Origin: Saccharospirillum sp.
GTDB lineage: Bacteria > Pseudomonadota > Gammaproteobacteria > Pseudomonadales > Natronospirillaceae
Direction of reading: 5' to 3'
Assembly (NCBI GenBank): GCA_018402545.1
Contig: JAGYIL010000001.1
Span: forward strand, 1-64,000
DNA: 64,000 bases
Under the pieces are notes generated by a model. It saw only the letters and a list, made by a program, of their open reading frames with translations, had not been told where the DNA came from and did no database searches. A program made the translations under genes and the position numbers. Each line of letters begins with the position of its first letter. Positions within the stretch are counted from its first letter, which is position 1. Shown piece after piece: positions 27,540 to 37,922 of the stretch.

Positions 27540-28850
27540 ATGGCGCACACCGACACCCCGACGCGGCCACACTGGCCCGGCTATCGCTGGCCACATCTGT
27601 GCGACCTGACGCGGGCGCTGCAAGCCGAACCGGAGTGGCCGCAGATGGATCGCTGGCTGGCCGCCCGTTTTCGGGAGCGCAAGGCCTACGGCGGCAAAGA
27701 CCGGCGGTTCTATAGTGACCGGTTGTTTCAGCTGTGCCGCCTGGCCGCCGTGCCGGTCATTCTGCAACAGGGTTATTCATTGTCAGACCCCCACAATGAC
27801 GGGCAGGAAGCCTGGACTGCCGACACCCTCTGGCAAGCCTTCAAGGCCATTCCTGCGGTTGAGCTCTGGGGCTGGCTGGTGTTGCTGGACGGTCTGGACG
27901 AGCAGGTGCCCAATGAGCTGACGGATGTCGCACAGCGGCGCGCCTGGCTGGATAGTCAGCGCGACGATCCCGCGCTGCAAGCCGCCAGTCAGGGGTGGCT
28001 GCCTGGTTGGCAGCCCTGGCTGGAACGGCGCGTGGCAGCAAGCCGCTGGTCCGATTCCCAGGCCGGGCAATGGCTCGCGATGCAACTAACCCGTCCGCCG
28101 ATCTGGTTGCGCGCTTTGCCTGGCAAGGGTGAGCAGTCAGCCCGGTCATTGCACGCAGCGGGCCTTGCCGTGCTGGACCAGGCGGGCGATGTTCTGGCAC
28201 TGGCCTCCGATTCCCCAGTCACCAAAACCAAAGCCTGGGATGCCGGCTGGGTGGAAATTCAGGATCGCGCCAGCCAGCGCATTGTCGAAGCCGTGGCGGC
28301 CGAGCACGGCCATCGGGTCTGGGATGTTTGTGCGGGAGGTGGTGGCAAGGCAGTGGCGCTAGCGAGTCTGGTAGGGCCGGTCGGTGAGGTACTGGCAACG
28401 GACATTCGCGCCCATGCCCTGCAGGAGACCGAACGCCGCGCTGCGCGGCAGGGTTTTACCAATCTGCGCACTCAGACACTGGATGGGACTCGGCCGGAGG
28501 CCGTCGCTGACTTGAAGGCCGGGGCCTTCGATCGGGTCGTGATTGACGCCCCCTGCTCGGGTGCCGGCACCTGGCGGCGTAATCCGGACAGCCGCTGGCG
28601 CCTCACTGAAGCATCCATTCGCACCCTGCAGCCGATTCAGGATCAGTTGCTGGCGCAGGCGTCAGCCTCGGTCAAAGCGGGCGGTTATCTGGTGTATGCG
28701 ACCTGCAGCTGGCTGGTCGAAGAAAACGAAGACCGGGTAAGCCAGTTTCTGTCAGAACACCCTGAGTTTACCTTGCTCAGCCAGAGCATGGTCGGCGCGC
28801 CGGAAGACGACGCCGACACCATGTTTGTGGCGGTGATGCAGCGAGGTTAA
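27540..28850 (+). CDS. RsmB/NOP2-family RNA (cytosine-5) methyltransferase
   Basis: 436 aa class I SAM-dependent RNA methyltransferase of the Sun/NOL1/NOP2 group. Residues about 10-200 are a divergent N-terminal domain rather than the NusB domain of RsmB. The catalytic domain shows VCAGGGGKAVALASL (SAM loop), DAPCSGAGTWRRNPDSRW (motif IV with Cys) and ATCSWLVEENEDRV (motif VI with catalytic Cys). The target is a cytosine in rRNA or tRNA, unspecified. ATG 27540 has AGGA 8 bp before it, preferred over ATG 27519. Its stop overlaps that of the convergent sensor gene. Confidence 0.9.
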   Translation: MAHTDTPTRPHWPGYRWPHLCDLTRALQAEPEWPQMDRWLAARFRERKAYGGKDRRFYSDRLFQLCRLAAVPVILQQGYSLSDPHNDGQEAWTADTLWQAFKAIPAVELWGWLVLLDGLDEQVPNELTDVAQRRAWLDSQRDDPALQAASQGWLPGWQPWLERRVAASRWSDSQAGQWLAMQLTRPPIWLRALPGKGEQSARSLHAAGLAVLDQAGDVLALASDSPVTKTKAWDAGWVEIQDRASQRIVEAVAAEHGHRVWDVCAGGGGKAVALASLVGPVGEVLATDIRAHALQETERRAARQGFTNLRTQTLDGTRPEAVADLKAGAFDRVVIDAPCSGAGTWRRNPDSRWRLTEASIRTLQPIQDQLLAQASASVKAGGYLVYATCSWLVEENEDRVSQFLSEHPEFTLLSQSMVGAPEDDADTMFVAVMQRG

Positions 28851-29839
28851 TCCTTCTCTGGTTTTTGTATTTTCTGTTCCTGTTGTGCCTTCAGGGTTTT
28901 GGCCACTTTAATAGCTTGCTGGGCGGCGGCACGCGCTTCCTTTACCTTGCGAATCGACAAGTTAAAACTGGTTTTCATGCGCGAGGTCGCCAGCTTTAAC
29001 TGGTCGATTTCATTGCGGCTGTTCAGCGGTATTGAGCTGACATCGAGTTCGGTTTCCTGCCCCTTGGAAATGTTGTCGGCCATCTGCGTCAGCACACCCA
29101 CTGGTTGAATAATGGTGCGTCGCACAAACCACAGAATGACCAGAATCGACAGGGCAATGGCCAGTATTTCAACCATACCGAACAGCGATACCGTGCCAGC
29201 CAGCAGGTTGCGTTGCGGGATGGTCACACTGATGATGCCGGCCAGGTCGCCTGCTTCAAAACCAAAACCGTTTTCAGAGCCGTAACGGGTCAGCACATCG
29301 CGCGGCGCACTTGCTGCGCTGCCATGGCAAACGATGCAGGCTTCCGTGTGATACACCGGCTTGGCATAGCGGTATTCGCCACCAACGGTCTCGAAGAACT
29401 CGGGCAAATTAAACGACTGAATGTTGTTCAGCGCCCGTGATTCGAAAGCATCCGGGGTATTGGCCGGGTTCATCACGTTTTGCGAAGTCATGCGGAACTT
29501 TGCGGGCGATGCTGAGGCCGCCACGGTTTCTGAGAATTCCCGTTGGGCCAGTGCCGGGTTTTTCGAATAAAAAGTGATGGTCTGGCTTGGGTTATCGACC
29601 GGGTGAACGTCCATTTCCCCCAGGAAGCTGTCCTGTCCGTCGCGCACCCAGACCCGCCCGGTTTTAGCCACCCAGGTGCCAAAGGCATCGACGTTGGCGA
29701 CAACGGTTTGCGCCTGGGCTCGAAGCTCTTGCATGTAGACATTCTTGAGCAATAGAAAGAAGGCGCCTGCGTTTAATGCCAGAACACACAACAGCAGCAG
29801 CACGAACTGGGTGCTGATCGAAAACCGTTTTCCGAACAT
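28847..29839 (-). CDS. Tll0287-like heme sensor protein with HAMP
   Basis: 330 aa. A membrane helix (about 10-30) leads to a periplasmic Tll0287-like (DUF3365) domain with the c-type heme motif CIVCH (about residues 169-173) in YHTEACIVCHGSA. A second membrane helix (about 215-237) and a HAMP-like linker follow, then a short charged coiled coil rich in Ala/Lys ending in QKPEKD. There is no kinase, GGDEF or methyl-accepting module, so the output is unclear; it may pair with a separate protein. AAGGAG precedes the start. Confidence 0.88.
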   Translation of the reverse strand: MFGKRFSISTQFVLLLLCVLALNAGAFFLLLKNVYMQELRAQAQTVVANVDAFGTWVAKTGRVWVRDGQDSFLGEMDVHPVDNPSQTITFYSKNPALAQREFSETVAASASPAKFRMTSQNVMNPANTPDAFESRALNNIQSFNLPEFFETVGGEYRYAKPVYHTEACIVCHGSAASAPRDVLTRYGSENGFGFEAGDLAGIISVTIPQRNLLAGTVSLFGMVEILAIALSILVILWFVRRTIIQPVGVLTQMADNISKGQETELDVSSIPLNSRNEIDQLKLATSRMKTSFNLSIRKVKEARAAAQQAIKVAKTLKAQQEQKIQKPEKD

Positions 29840-29878
29840 GAGCGGTAACTCCTTTTATACCTTTATGTTGCTATACGA

Positions 29879-30154
29879 TTAACGGCGAGCCGGGGGCTGC
29901 CCGGTACCGGATGTCATGCTGTAAACCACCTTGCTGGTGGCTTCCAGAAAAGCCTGTTTATCCCGTTCGCTCTCGATGTTCGAAGCCAGCTCGCTGATAT
30001 AATGGCGCAGCGCTGACGGGCCTTTCCAGCCCTTGCGGCGCCAGATTTGCCGGGTATCTTCTATGATTATTTCGCCAATCGGGCCGACGGCGGATTTGAA
30101 TTCCTGGTCGATTAGTGCCAGCAGGCGTTGTGAACGGCTTCCCTGTGTTGCCAT
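29879..30154 (-). CDS. Small uncharacterised protein upstream of the heme sensor
   Basis: 91 aa, mostly helical, cytoplasmic, with RLLALIDQEFKSAVGPIGEI and IIEDTRQIWRRKGWKGPSAL as the two main blocks. I recognise no named family with confidence; the GPIGEIIIED stretch resembles small helical domains at the ends of some signalling proteins. It lies 39 bp before the heme-sensor gene on the same strand, so they probably form a two-gene operon. The start is uncertain: ATG 30154 is given, and 30199 would add 15 residues. Confidence 0.65.
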   Translation of the reverse strand: MATQGSRSQRLLALIDQEFKSAVGPIGEIIIEDTRQIWRRKGWKGPSALRHYISELASNIESERDKQAFLEATSKVVYSMTSGTGQPPARR

Positions 30155-30307
30155 GGGGGGTCTCGTTGTAAAGTGTGATTGCATTTGGGCAGTCGGCAAA
30201 ATACCAGATTCAACCCCCGGTGTTGACTGAAATAGTGCTATATCGACCTGCTTGCTGGTTATTAACGTAGACTGTAGATCTGATTAATCGAGTTTTCAGG
30301 AGTTTGC

Positions 30308-31042
30308 ATGAACAAAATATGGCCTTTAGCCGTTATAGCCGTCTTCTTTGTTCTGGCACCCTTGTTGGGGTTCTGGTTGCCTCTGGGCCCATCGGCCGCC
30401 CCGAATTTCGACGATTATGCCGCCGGCGATGCCCGAAAAGCGGCTTTTTTTGAGTATATGGTGCCCCTGGTCGAACAGGAGAACGCCGCCATACTGAGCA
30501 GCCGCGAGCGGTTGCTGGCCATTCAGGAACACGGCTCGCCGGGGTGGGCTGAGCGCCGTTGGCTGCTGCAGTTGGCCGAGCGCTATGAACTGGAAGCGTT
30601 TGACCCGACCAAGACCGCAGATCGGGCACAACTGATCAAACGGCTGGATGTGGTACCGCCTTCCATAGCGCTGGCTCAGGCCGCTAACGAGAGTGCCTGG
30701 GGCACCTCACGCTTTGCCCGGCTGGGCAATAACTATTTCGGTCAGTGGTGTTTTGTGGCTGGTTGCGGGCTGGTGCCCGAGGCGCGAAACACCGGGGCCA
30801 GCCATGAAGTGGCCGCGTTCGAGTCGGTGCGGGAATCGGTTCGTCGATATATGAATAACATCAACACCCACCCCGCCTATGCCGATCTGCGTAACCGGCG
30901 GGCGTCGCTGCGCAGCGAAGGCAACGACATCAGCGGCCTGGCGTTGGCACCGGCCCTGATTCGTTATTCCGAACGCGGACAGGAATACGTGAGTGAGTTG
31001 CAGGCGATGATTCGCAGCAACGACCTGCAACAATACGACTGA
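30308..31042 (+). CDS. Bax-like glucosaminidase-domain protein
   Basis: 244 aa. An N-terminal hydrophobic segment (about 5-24) acts as a signal anchor. The Bax/glucosaminidase domain contains LAQAANESAWGTSRFARLGN with the catalytic Glu, NYFGQWCF, and the downstream YMNNINTHPAYADLRNRRA block. Such proteins cleave or bind the glycan strands of peptidoglycan in the periplasm. AGGAG precedes ATG 30308. It converges on the glycoside hydrolase gene, 4 bp apart. Confidence 0.9.
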   Translation: MNKIWPLAVIAVFFVLAPLLGFWLPLGPSAAPNFDDYAAGDARKAAFFEYMVPLVEQENAAILSSRERLLAIQEHGSPGWAERRWLLQLAERYELEAFDPTKTADRAQLIKRLDVVPPSIALAQAANESAWGTSRFARLGNNYFGQWCFVAGCGLVPEARNTGASHEVAAFESVRESVRRYMNNINTHPAYADLRNRRASLRSEGNDISGLALAPALIRYSERGQEYVSELQAMIRSNDLQQYD

Positions 31043-31046
31043 CACT

Positions 31047-33287
31047 TCACCGGATCAGTACGGCCTGGTTCTGCGTCTGCCCCGCGTCAATCCAGACCGG
31101 TTGATGGCCGGGCAGACGAATGGCCAGTGCGGGCGCCGGGCCATGCCAGTCGGCGTCCCAGCGGACTTCAGTTTCGGTAGCGCTGGTTGCTTTAACCGTT
31201 ACTGTCACTTCACCGAACTCGGTCGGGGCGGCCCCGAATGAAATGGGACCTTCAGCCTCGAGCCAGCGTTCGGGAATGCCCTGGCACAGGACCAGGTGGT
31301 CGCCTTCTTCGCGCAAGAAACAGTAGCGCATCATTAATACCCATTCCGAAGAAGCCCAGACATGGTGGCCATCGCCCATGCAACCGGCGCCGGTGAGCGG
31401 GTGAATGGCTTCGGGCCACTGCCCGGTTGGCGAAGCGATGTCGGCCACGGCGTCAATCAGGTCGAGATAGCGCGGGTCGTCTGCACGCATCATCACCTGA
31501 GCCACATGCAGGGTGAGGTAGGCGTTGAGGCCCGAGTGAATCATGTCCTGATAGAAGGTGCCTTTCAGGAAGCAACGCTCCAGCAGAAACTCGACCAGAT
31601 CACTCATGCGCGGGTCGTCCGCTGCCCAGAGTTGTAACGGATACCCGCACACCACAGATCCGATGGCACCGGAGTCGAGCCGCCGGTAGGGAGAGGCAGG
31701 CATGGCAGGCCGGCGCAGTTTGTCGGCCTGGGTAGCCAGGCTGCGTTCGATCGATTGTTCAAAATCACGCGCTGCATCGACATAGCGCTGGCTCAGTTCC
31801 GGGTCAGTCGCGGCCACCATGCGGCTGGCGCAGTGCAGGCCGGCGACGCTCCAGAAATCATCCCAGTAGTAAAAGTCGTTCGGCCCCAGGTGTTCGGCGC
31901 TGAAACCGGCCGGCATCAGGCCCGCATGAGGGGCATCCAGCTTCGTTGACACCCGTTTTTTGATGATCCAGTCGGCACCGCGTTTGATGATGTTCAACCA
32001 CTTGTCCGGGCGCCGGTGAGTGAACTTAAAAAACCGCTCCAGTATCCACAGTACCTGGCCGTTTGAATCCCACTCACCTTCCTGAGAGCGAAAATAGCCG
32101 GCCGCTGTTTGTCGATCGATAAAACGATCCAGTGCCCGCTCCGCGCGATGCGTTAAGCCGATGCTAAGCAAGGCATCGATAATGTAGGCGGCATCGCGGA
32201 ACCAGAACCGTTTGTAGGTGTAGGGGCCCGGGAATACATCGTCCGGTGAGTGCAATACCAGTGAGGTTGCGGCGGCATCGAACAGGAATTGCCAGTGCGG
32301 GTCCGGGCAGGTGAGGGTGCATCTCTGGTTGTTGACGGCCGTCCAGGCATCGTCAATTAACGGGGTGCTCGGCTTGGTATCGAGTTCAATACTGGCGGTC
32401 AGCTCTTTGGTCACACCAGGCTCCAGGTTGAACAGGGCAGCGGCGGTGGCCATGCCCACTTCGCAATGGCCGCTGTGCTGGTCTTCACGATCGTGCAGAT
32501 GAATGTTCACGTCGCCTTCGCGGTAATGGGAAAGATGGTGGCGGTCTGCCGGTGCTGAGAATTGAACCGTGCTTTCGTCGTTAATGCGCCAGCCATCGCG
32601 GCTGTCATTCAGTGCCACATCGTGAATAAAGGAGATGCCTTCAGGGTTGTATGGGCGCAATGCCAGCACCAGGTGCCCGGCCTGGTCACTGTCGCCGCTG
32701 ATGTGCAGCCGACACAGCATTTTACCGTCGACGCGTTCAACCCAGACTTTGGTGCGCAGCTCCAGTCCTTCATCGGTTGCCACTGTCCGGATCAGTGGGC
32801 CATCGTCCAGGTGCTGGCGCTGATCAACCTGTTTCAGTTTGGACGGCAGCAAACGGCGACCGTCTTCCGTGATCAGCCAGGCATCCAGTGACCAGCCATT
32901 AAACAGGGGAGTCAGCAGGCCGTTCGGGTCGACAATCGGCAAGTCCGGGCAATCGGGGTAGCCCACAGCCGTCCAGTTGCGATTACTGATGTTGATGTGG
33001 GTAATGGCAAAGGCCCGTGGAATGAAAGACGGGTCTTTCGGATCGAACTGCCGTTCGATCCAGACCGGCCACACCCAGTCGAGGTTGTGCTGGATCACAC
33101 GGCTGTTGATCAGCCCGCGCGCGTGAAACACAACGCCGGAGCGAATCAGCTCAATCGGTTCGGCCACTTCAGAGGGCTGAGCCAGAGCCTGCACCCTCGC
33201 CATGATCGGAATGGGATCGAGTATGCCCTGCTTTCTGGCAATGTAGGAAATGGCAAAACGCCAGGGCAGCCACTTGGTCCACTTCAT
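31047..33287 (-). CDS. (alpha/alpha)6-barrel glycoside hydrolase-like protein
   Basis: 746 aa. Residues about 60-310 form a beta-sandwich N-domain (ITHINISNRNWTAVG, LELRTKVWVERVDGKMLC). Residues about 330-660 form an (alpha/alpha)6 barrel with YKRFWFRDAAYIIDALLSIG, EGEWDSNGQVLWILERFF and YYWDDFWSVAGLHCAS. The acidic residues there suit a GH15- or GH63-like glucosidase. No signal peptide is visible, so it probably acts on a cytoplasmic oligosaccharide or osmolyte glycoside (inference). GAGGAG precedes the ATG, inside the end of the upstream TMEM64-family gene, with which it forms an operon. Confidence 0.75.
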   Translation of the reverse strand: MKWTKWLPWRFAISYIARKQGILDPIPIMARVQALAQPSEVAEPIELIRSGVVFHARGLINSRVIQHNLDWVWPVWIERQFDPKDPSFIPRAFAITHINISNRNWTAVGYPDCPDLPIVDPNGLLTPLFNGWSLDAWLITEDGRRLLPSKLKQVDQRQHLDDGPLIRTVATDEGLELRTKVWVERVDGKMLCRLHISGDSDQAGHLVLALRPYNPEGISFIHDVALNDSRDGWRINDESTVQFSAPADRHHLSHYREGDVNIHLHDREDQHSGHCEVGMATAAALFNLEPGVTKELTASIELDTKPSTPLIDDAWTAVNNQRCTLTCPDPHWQFLFDAAATSLVLHSPDDVFPGPYTYKRFWFRDAAYIIDALLSIGLTHRAERALDRFIDRQTAAGYFRSQEGEWDSNGQVLWILERFFKFTHRRPDKWLNIIKRGADWIIKKRVSTKLDAPHAGLMPAGFSAEHLGPNDFYYWDDFWSVAGLHCASRMVAATDPELSQRYVDAARDFEQSIERSLATQADKLRRPAMPASPYRRLDSGAIGSVVCGYPLQLWAADDPRMSDLVEFLLERCFLKGTFYQDMIHSGLNAYLTLHVAQVMMRADDPRYLDLIDAVADIASPTGQWPEAIHPLTGAGCMGDGHHVWASSEWVLMMRYCFLREEGDHLVLCQGIPERWLEAEGPISFGAAPTEFGEVTVTVKATSATETEVRWDADWHGPAPALAIRLPGHQPVWIDAGQTQNQAVLIR

Positions 33288-33289
33288 GT

Positions 33290-34033
33290 TTAAGACTCCT
33301 CGTTGTCAGCAGGTTCGGTGTATTGGCTCAGGGCCCGCCGTGCCAGCCGGTTCAGATAGAACACGATGACCACGGTCATGACAAAACCGCCGCCGTAGAG
33401 GATCCATTCAAACCCGGTGCGCTCAGTGTTGCGCAAGCCAAGCGTAGTGACATCGGCAGCGATCGAGCCGAGGTAGACGTTGTGTACAGAGAACGGAATA
33501 AAACCGATCAGCGAACCGACCAGGTACCCCTGCCAGGAAAACCGGGTCAGCCCAAAAAAGTAGTTGGACAGTTTGCCGGGAAAAAACGGAATCAACCGTG
33601 TCAGCAAGACAATTTTCCAGCCGTTGGCGCTCATCTCTTCATTGATCAGCCGCAACCGGTTACGACGGCGCACAAAATCGACGGCGTAGGGGCCAAACAA
33701 ATAGCGGGCAATCATGAAGGCAGCGAGCGCGCCCAGCGTGGTGCCCAGAACAATGTAGATCGACCCTTCAACGACGCCGAACACAAAGCCAGCCCCGGTG
33801 GTCAGCAATATACCGGGCAACACAAGCACCACCACCAGCGCCATGAGTAGTATCAGCAGTACTGGCCCCCAGATGCCCTGGGCATCCACCCAGTGCAACA
33901 AATCGATAATGGTGTGGTGAACGTCGAAATACAGCAGAATTGCCAACAAGAGTGTCACGAACACCACGCTGGCGATGAGGCCCAGCAAGGGTGAGGCAGC
34001 CCTTTTGGCGGGAGCGGGAGTATGTGCTTTCAT
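33290..34033 (-). CDS. TVP38/TMEM64-family membrane protein
   Basis: 247 aa, about six hydrophobic segments. The SNARE-associated (VTT) core is evident: PGILLTTGAGFVFGVVEGS, GTTLGALAAFMIARYLFG and LTRLIPFFPGKLSNYFFGLT (roughly residues 85-175). Family members are inner-membrane transporters or scramblases of lipids (DedA superfamily); the exact role is unknown. The start ATG 34033 (MKAHTPAP) has AGGA nearby and a basic n-region. It is followed 2 bp later by the glycoside hydrolase gene, suggesting joint expression. Confidence 0.88.
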   Translation of the reverse strand: MKAHTPAPAKRAASPLLGLIASVVFVTLLLAILLYFDVHHTIIDLLHWVDAQGIWGPVLLILLMALVVVLVLPGILLTTGAGFVFGVVEGSIYIVLGTTLGALAAFMIARYLFGPYAVDFVRRRNRLRLINEEMSANGWKIVLLTRLIPFFPGKLSNYFFGLTRFSWQGYLVGSLIGFIPFSVHNVYLGSIAADVTTLGLRNTERTGFEWILYGGGFVMTVVIVFYLNRLARRALSQYTEPADNEES

Positions 34034-34287
34034 TCGCAACAGATCCTGATCGTCCTTCCTCTGGTCACATGTGGCTGAATTCGGGCCGATTATTGAGCCT
34101 ACAGAAGAAAATATACTAGTCAGTGTAGTGATCTGTTGCAGCAATGTGGCAGCCAGGATGAAAAGAGACGTAAAGTTTTGTTGGAAGGCTCTGGTCCGGG
34201 CATTTGATGATGGCTACCGTGCTAAAACGCTGTTGCGACGGGCGGATCGTTCAGCGTTGGGGGATTAATAGCGCTTATGCATGGGCG

Positions 34288-35889
34288 TCAGCGAGCTTGT
34301 TCCGATGACTCTTTGAGACCCCGGGTCAGCATGGCCAGAAAGTGGCTGGCCAGCAGTTGTGCCCGGTCGACGGCGTGAGCCAGGTTTTCGGATTCATTGC
34401 ATGCATGCTCACTGCTGGTGACAGACTGGTCTCCAAGCATACCGAGGTTATTGCTTTGCTGCTGAACCTGGACACTTAGGGCAGATTGTTCTTCGGTGGC
34501 GCTGGCCACTTCCTGAGCGTGTTGTTCAATCAGTTCAATATGCCCCAATATATCACTCAGGCTCGACTGTGCTTCCCGGGTCATGGTGGTTGCGAGCGTT
34601 GAGGCTTTATGACCCTGGTGAATGGTTGCCACCACCGACCCGGTAACCTGACGCAGACCATTGATGATGCTGCTAATTTCATCGGTAGAGGTCCGGGTGC
34701 GCCGGGCGAGGCCGCGAACCTCATCGGCGACGACGGCAAAACCCCGCCCGGCTTCACCTGCACGGGCGGCTTCAATGGCAGCGTTCAAGGCTAGCAGATT
34801 CGTTTGTTCGGCGATGTCGGTAATGACGTCCAGTACCTGATTGATATCCAGACTGCGCCGAGCCAGATCTTCGATACCCGTGGATGCCTGCTCCAACTGC
34901 GATGTCAATGCTGTAATGGCATCGGTCATCTGTTGCATCTTTTCATTGCTAAGCCGCGACGATTCGCGAGCGGACTGAGTAGCGGAGTGGGTGATGTCTG
35001 TCAGTTCGCTGACTCGCTGAACACTGGATTCGAGTTCATCGAAGGCCTGCTGAATCGACACTATGTCACTGCGTTGCGCCTGAATGTGATTCATGGAAAA
35101 CTGGATGCAGTCGAGCGTTTTTTCCTTGGACAAGCCCATGACACCCACATTGGCGTGCATCCTTGCGGCGATGGCCCTCATGGTCGAATCCCGCTTCATG
35201 CGATCGTATTCCAGCCAGGCAGCGTCGCCTCGCTTACCGGTATAGAGGTAGGGCATCACCGGGTGAGTACCCACTCTGGCTTCGCGGGCCAGTTTTACCT
35301 GAGGCCAGACAGCAAACAGCGTCGCTGCAAACAACAAAGACATGCCAGTGAAGCCGTATGCCAGGGTCCATAGCCCCTGAAAGAGGCCGGTGATTAGCAG
35401 CAGTCCGGAGAGGGCCAAATAAGCGGCCGTTATTTTAAGATGCAAGGGTAAAGCCAGGGCCTGATACCGTGAAGGAAGTTTGCCCGTACGCCAGACCTCG
35501 TACACCTTCTCCGCACGTGCAATCTGTTCCGGAGTTGGCAGTACCCGAACTGACTGGTACTCAACGGTTTTTCCGTTTTTGGTGATGGGGGTTACGAAGG
35601 CGTCCACCCAGTAATGATCGCCATTCTTGCATCGGTTTTTAACCAGCCCTTTCCAGGAATGGCCGGCCCGGATGGATTCCCATAAATTTGCAAACGCGCC
35701 TTCTGGCATATCCGGATGTCGTATCAGGTTGTGTGGCTGGCCAATAAGTTCATCTTTCGTGTAGCCGGAAATGGCCACAAAACTGTCATTAACCGCAGTA
35801 ATGGTGCTGTCGAGTTCTGTTGTAGTAATCAGATGTTCGCTGGCCGCGTATGACCGCTGATGTCCGGTGACTGGTCCTGTTTTACGCAT
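34288..35889 (-). CDS. Aer-like PAS-domain chemoreceptor
   Basis: 533 aa. A cytoplasmic N-terminal PAS domain (about 20-125: [49 protein letters not shown]) matches the FAD-binding PAS of Aer. Two close membrane helices (about 155-195) follow with no periplasmic domain, then the methyl-accepting coiled coil with tip [20 protein letters not shown] and [18 protein letters not shown]. By family it senses redox or oxygen and signals to CheA. No sensor-specific partner is adjacent. Confidence 0.92.
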   Translation of the reverse strand: MRKTGPVTGHQRSYAASEHLITTTELDSTITAVNDSFVAISGYTKDELIGQPHNLIRHPDMPEGAFANLWESIRAGHSWKGLVKNRCKNGDHYWVDAFVTPITKNGKTVEYQSVRVLPTPEQIARAEKVYEVWRTGKLPSRYQALALPLHLKITAAYLALSGLLLITGLFQGLWTLAYGFTGMSLLFAATLFAVWPQVKLAREARVGTHPVMPYLYTGKRGDAAWLEYDRMKRDSTMRAIAARMHANVGVMGLSKEKTLDCIQFSMNHIQAQRSDIVSIQQAFDELESSVQRVSELTDITHSATQSARESSRLSNEKMQQMTDAITALTSQLEQASTGIEDLARRSLDINQVLDVITDIAEQTNLLALNAAIEAARAGEAGRGFAVVADEVRGLARRTRTSTDEISSIINGLRQVTGSVVATIHQGHKASTLATTMTREAQSSLSDILGHIELIEQHAQEVASATEEQSALSVQVQQQSNNLGMLGDQSVTSSEHACNESENLAHAVDRAQLLASHFLAMLTRGLKESSEQAR

Positions 35890-36138
35890 TCTGCTGTCTC
35901 GATTTTCTAGGTGTCAGCCACTATGAGTGGCCAACCCAAATGCAGCCATCCAGATTTTGCAAATTTTCTGTTCGGGTTCGGAATTTTCAGGAAATCACCA
36001 GCGACAAAGTTTGCTTTCGAAAACCAGAAGTCACCTTCTTCAATGTATTGACGCATTAATTTGCATTATCTGGATAGGCTGGTCCTGAAACTTCACTAGC
36101 CTGTTCATACACACCGACACATTGAATCATTCTGACTT

Positions 36139-37818
36139 ATGGACACAGGTATTCTGGACAGGGAATTCAAGGCACTTGTCGACGCCCACCCCCGAGCCAT
36201 GATGCTCGCGACTCAGGAGCCCCGGATTGTCTACGTCAACCGGGCTTTTCAACAGGTGACCGGATACGACGCCGACACCGTGGTTGGTGAAAAACCCTCG
36301 GTTCTCAGCTCGGGCTATCACGGACGTGATTTTTACCGCAGCATGTGGCGACAGTTGTCAACTGAAAATAGATGGGAAGGGCTGGTATGGAACCAGCGTT
36401 CCAATGGTGAGATATACCCGCAGTGGCTGACCATATACGGCGTCGAGGTGAATGAGTCGCAGTGCTACGTTGGCACCTTCATGGACGTGGGTGATCTTGC
36501 GGCGATGGATGAAAAGCTGGCCAGCCTCGCCTACTACGATGTGCTTACCCGACTGCCCAACCGCCATTTGTTCCAGGCATTCCTGGAATCGAGAACCGGA
36601 CAGCAGGATCACTCCCCGGCACACTTCTCAGTGCTGTACCTGGACCTCGATTTCTTCAAGGAAGTGAACGATCTTCATGGTCATGCGAAGGGTGACGAGT
36701 TGTTGGTGCAGGTGGCACAGCGGCTGCATTCGGTCTTGCGCAAGGGGGATGTACTTGCGCGTCTCTCGGGAGATGAATTTGCAGCCATCATCGAGGTTGA
36801 CAGCATGGCCGGAACAGAAGCCTTTTGCGAGAGAATACTGAACGCCTTCAAAGAACCCTTTGTTGTTAATGATGAGCCACATTATATAAGCTTGTCGATC
36901 GGTGCCAGTTTGTTTCCCTTGCATGCAGACGAAGACAGATCGTTGCTTGAAAAAGCGGATCAGGCCATGTATTCCGCGAAGCGTATGGGCCGGTTTCGGT
37001 ACCAGATTTTCAATCCGGACATCAACCGAAAGCTGTTGTATGAAGAAACCATTGGGCAGTATCTGTCTCGCTCAATCGTCGAATCCCATCATGAATTCAG
37101 TGTGGTTTATCAGCCACATTACATGCTTGAAAGTGGTGAAGTAACAGGGCTGGAAGCACTGGTGCGCTGGCATCACCCCGTTCTCGGTCCGGTACCACCC
37201 AGCGACTTTATTCCGATTGCCGAAAAACGAGGCTGGATAGCCGAGTTGACGACCGTTGTTTTGCAAAATATTCAAGTTCACTTGAAGGAGAGCACCTTCA
37301 GACTACCCATGGGTATACGTCTGGCCATTAACGTGTCTGCCCGGCATATGCTGGACGACGGTTTCGTGTCGGAAATAACCCGAATGCGCCGTTATACCGA
37401 TCAGCTTAACTGGGAACTGGAACTGGAGATCACCGAAACATCACTGGTCCATTTTAATGATCAGCTGAGTTTAAAACTGGCGTCATTGCAGGAGCAGGGC
37501 ATTCGAATAGCGATTGACGATTTCGGTACCGGATATTCTTCACTGGCGTATCTGCAGTCGCTACCGGTCAATGTTCTCAAGATTGACCGGAGCTTTGTTG
37601 CCAGGCTTAACCAGCAACAAGCTGACATTACTCTGGTCAGGGCCATTCTGGCCATGGCCCATGCCCTGAACCTCGAAGTGGTTGCAGAAGGTGTGGAAAA
37701 CGAACCGCAGCGACTGATTCTGTGCCAGTTGGATTGCAAACATGGACAGGGGTTCCTTTTCGCAAAACCCCAGCGCTGGAGCGAGCAATTGTTTCACGCC
37801 CTTGATATGGATCAATAG
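36139..37818 (+). CDS. PAS-GGDEF-EAL c-di-GMP protein
   Basis: 559 aa, soluble. A PAS domain (about 10-120) with VNRAFQQVTGYDADTVVGEK precedes a GGDEF domain (DVLTRLPNRHLFQ, active site SGDEF) and a complete EAL domain (GLEALVRWHHP, INVSARHM, EITETSL, IDDFGTGYSSLAYL, KIDRSFV, AEGVENE, GQGFLFAKP). SGDEF is a functional variant in many cyclases, so both activities are possible. No transmembrane helix is seen. A regulator of c-di-GMP responding to a cytoplasmic cue (inference). Confidence 0.93.
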   Translation: MDTGILDREFKALVDAHPRAMMLATQEPRIVYVNRAFQQVTGYDADTVVGEKPSVLSSGYHGRDFYRSMWRQLSTENRWEGLVWNQRSNGEIYPQWLTIYGVEVNESQCYVGTFMDVGDLAAMDEKLASLAYYDVLTRLPNRHLFQAFLESRTGQQDHSPAHFSVLYLDLDFFKEVNDLHGHAKGDELLVQVAQRLHSVLRKGDVLARLSGDEFAAIIEVDSMAGTEAFCERILNAFKEPFVVNDEPHYISLSIGASLFPLHADEDRSLLEKADQAMYSAKRMGRFRYQIFNPDINRKLLYEETIGQYLSRSIVESHHEFSVVYQPHYMLESGEVTGLEALVRWHHPVLGPVPPSDFIPIAEKRGWIAELTTVVLQNIQVHLKESTFRLPMGIRLAINVSARHMLDDGFVSEITRMRRYTDQLNWELELEITETSLVHFNDQLSLKLASLQEQGIRIAIDDFGTGYSSLAYLQSLPVNVLKIDRSFVARLNQQQADITLVRAILAMAHALNLEVVAEGVENEPQRLILCQLDCKHGQGFLFAKPQRWSEQLFHALDMDQ

Positions 37819-37922
37819 CGTTGCAGATTGTCGCTGCAATGGTCCGCCGCACCGATCGGGTGATTCAGTTTTAGTATACTCTCATATAAGACCCCCTCGA
37901 ATGACACCATAACAAGAGTCTG

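Noticed and set aside
26350-34175. Shared 13-mer AGACGTAAAGTTT near 26.36 kb and 34.17 kb as a regulatory motif
   Set aside because: Many 13-base matches are expected by chance in 64 kb on two strands, and there is no dyad or shared context.
34071-34268. 65-aa open frame between the TMEM64-family gene and the Aer-like receptor
   Set aside because: No ribosome site, no recognisable pattern and unlike neighbouring codon use; treated as non-coding.
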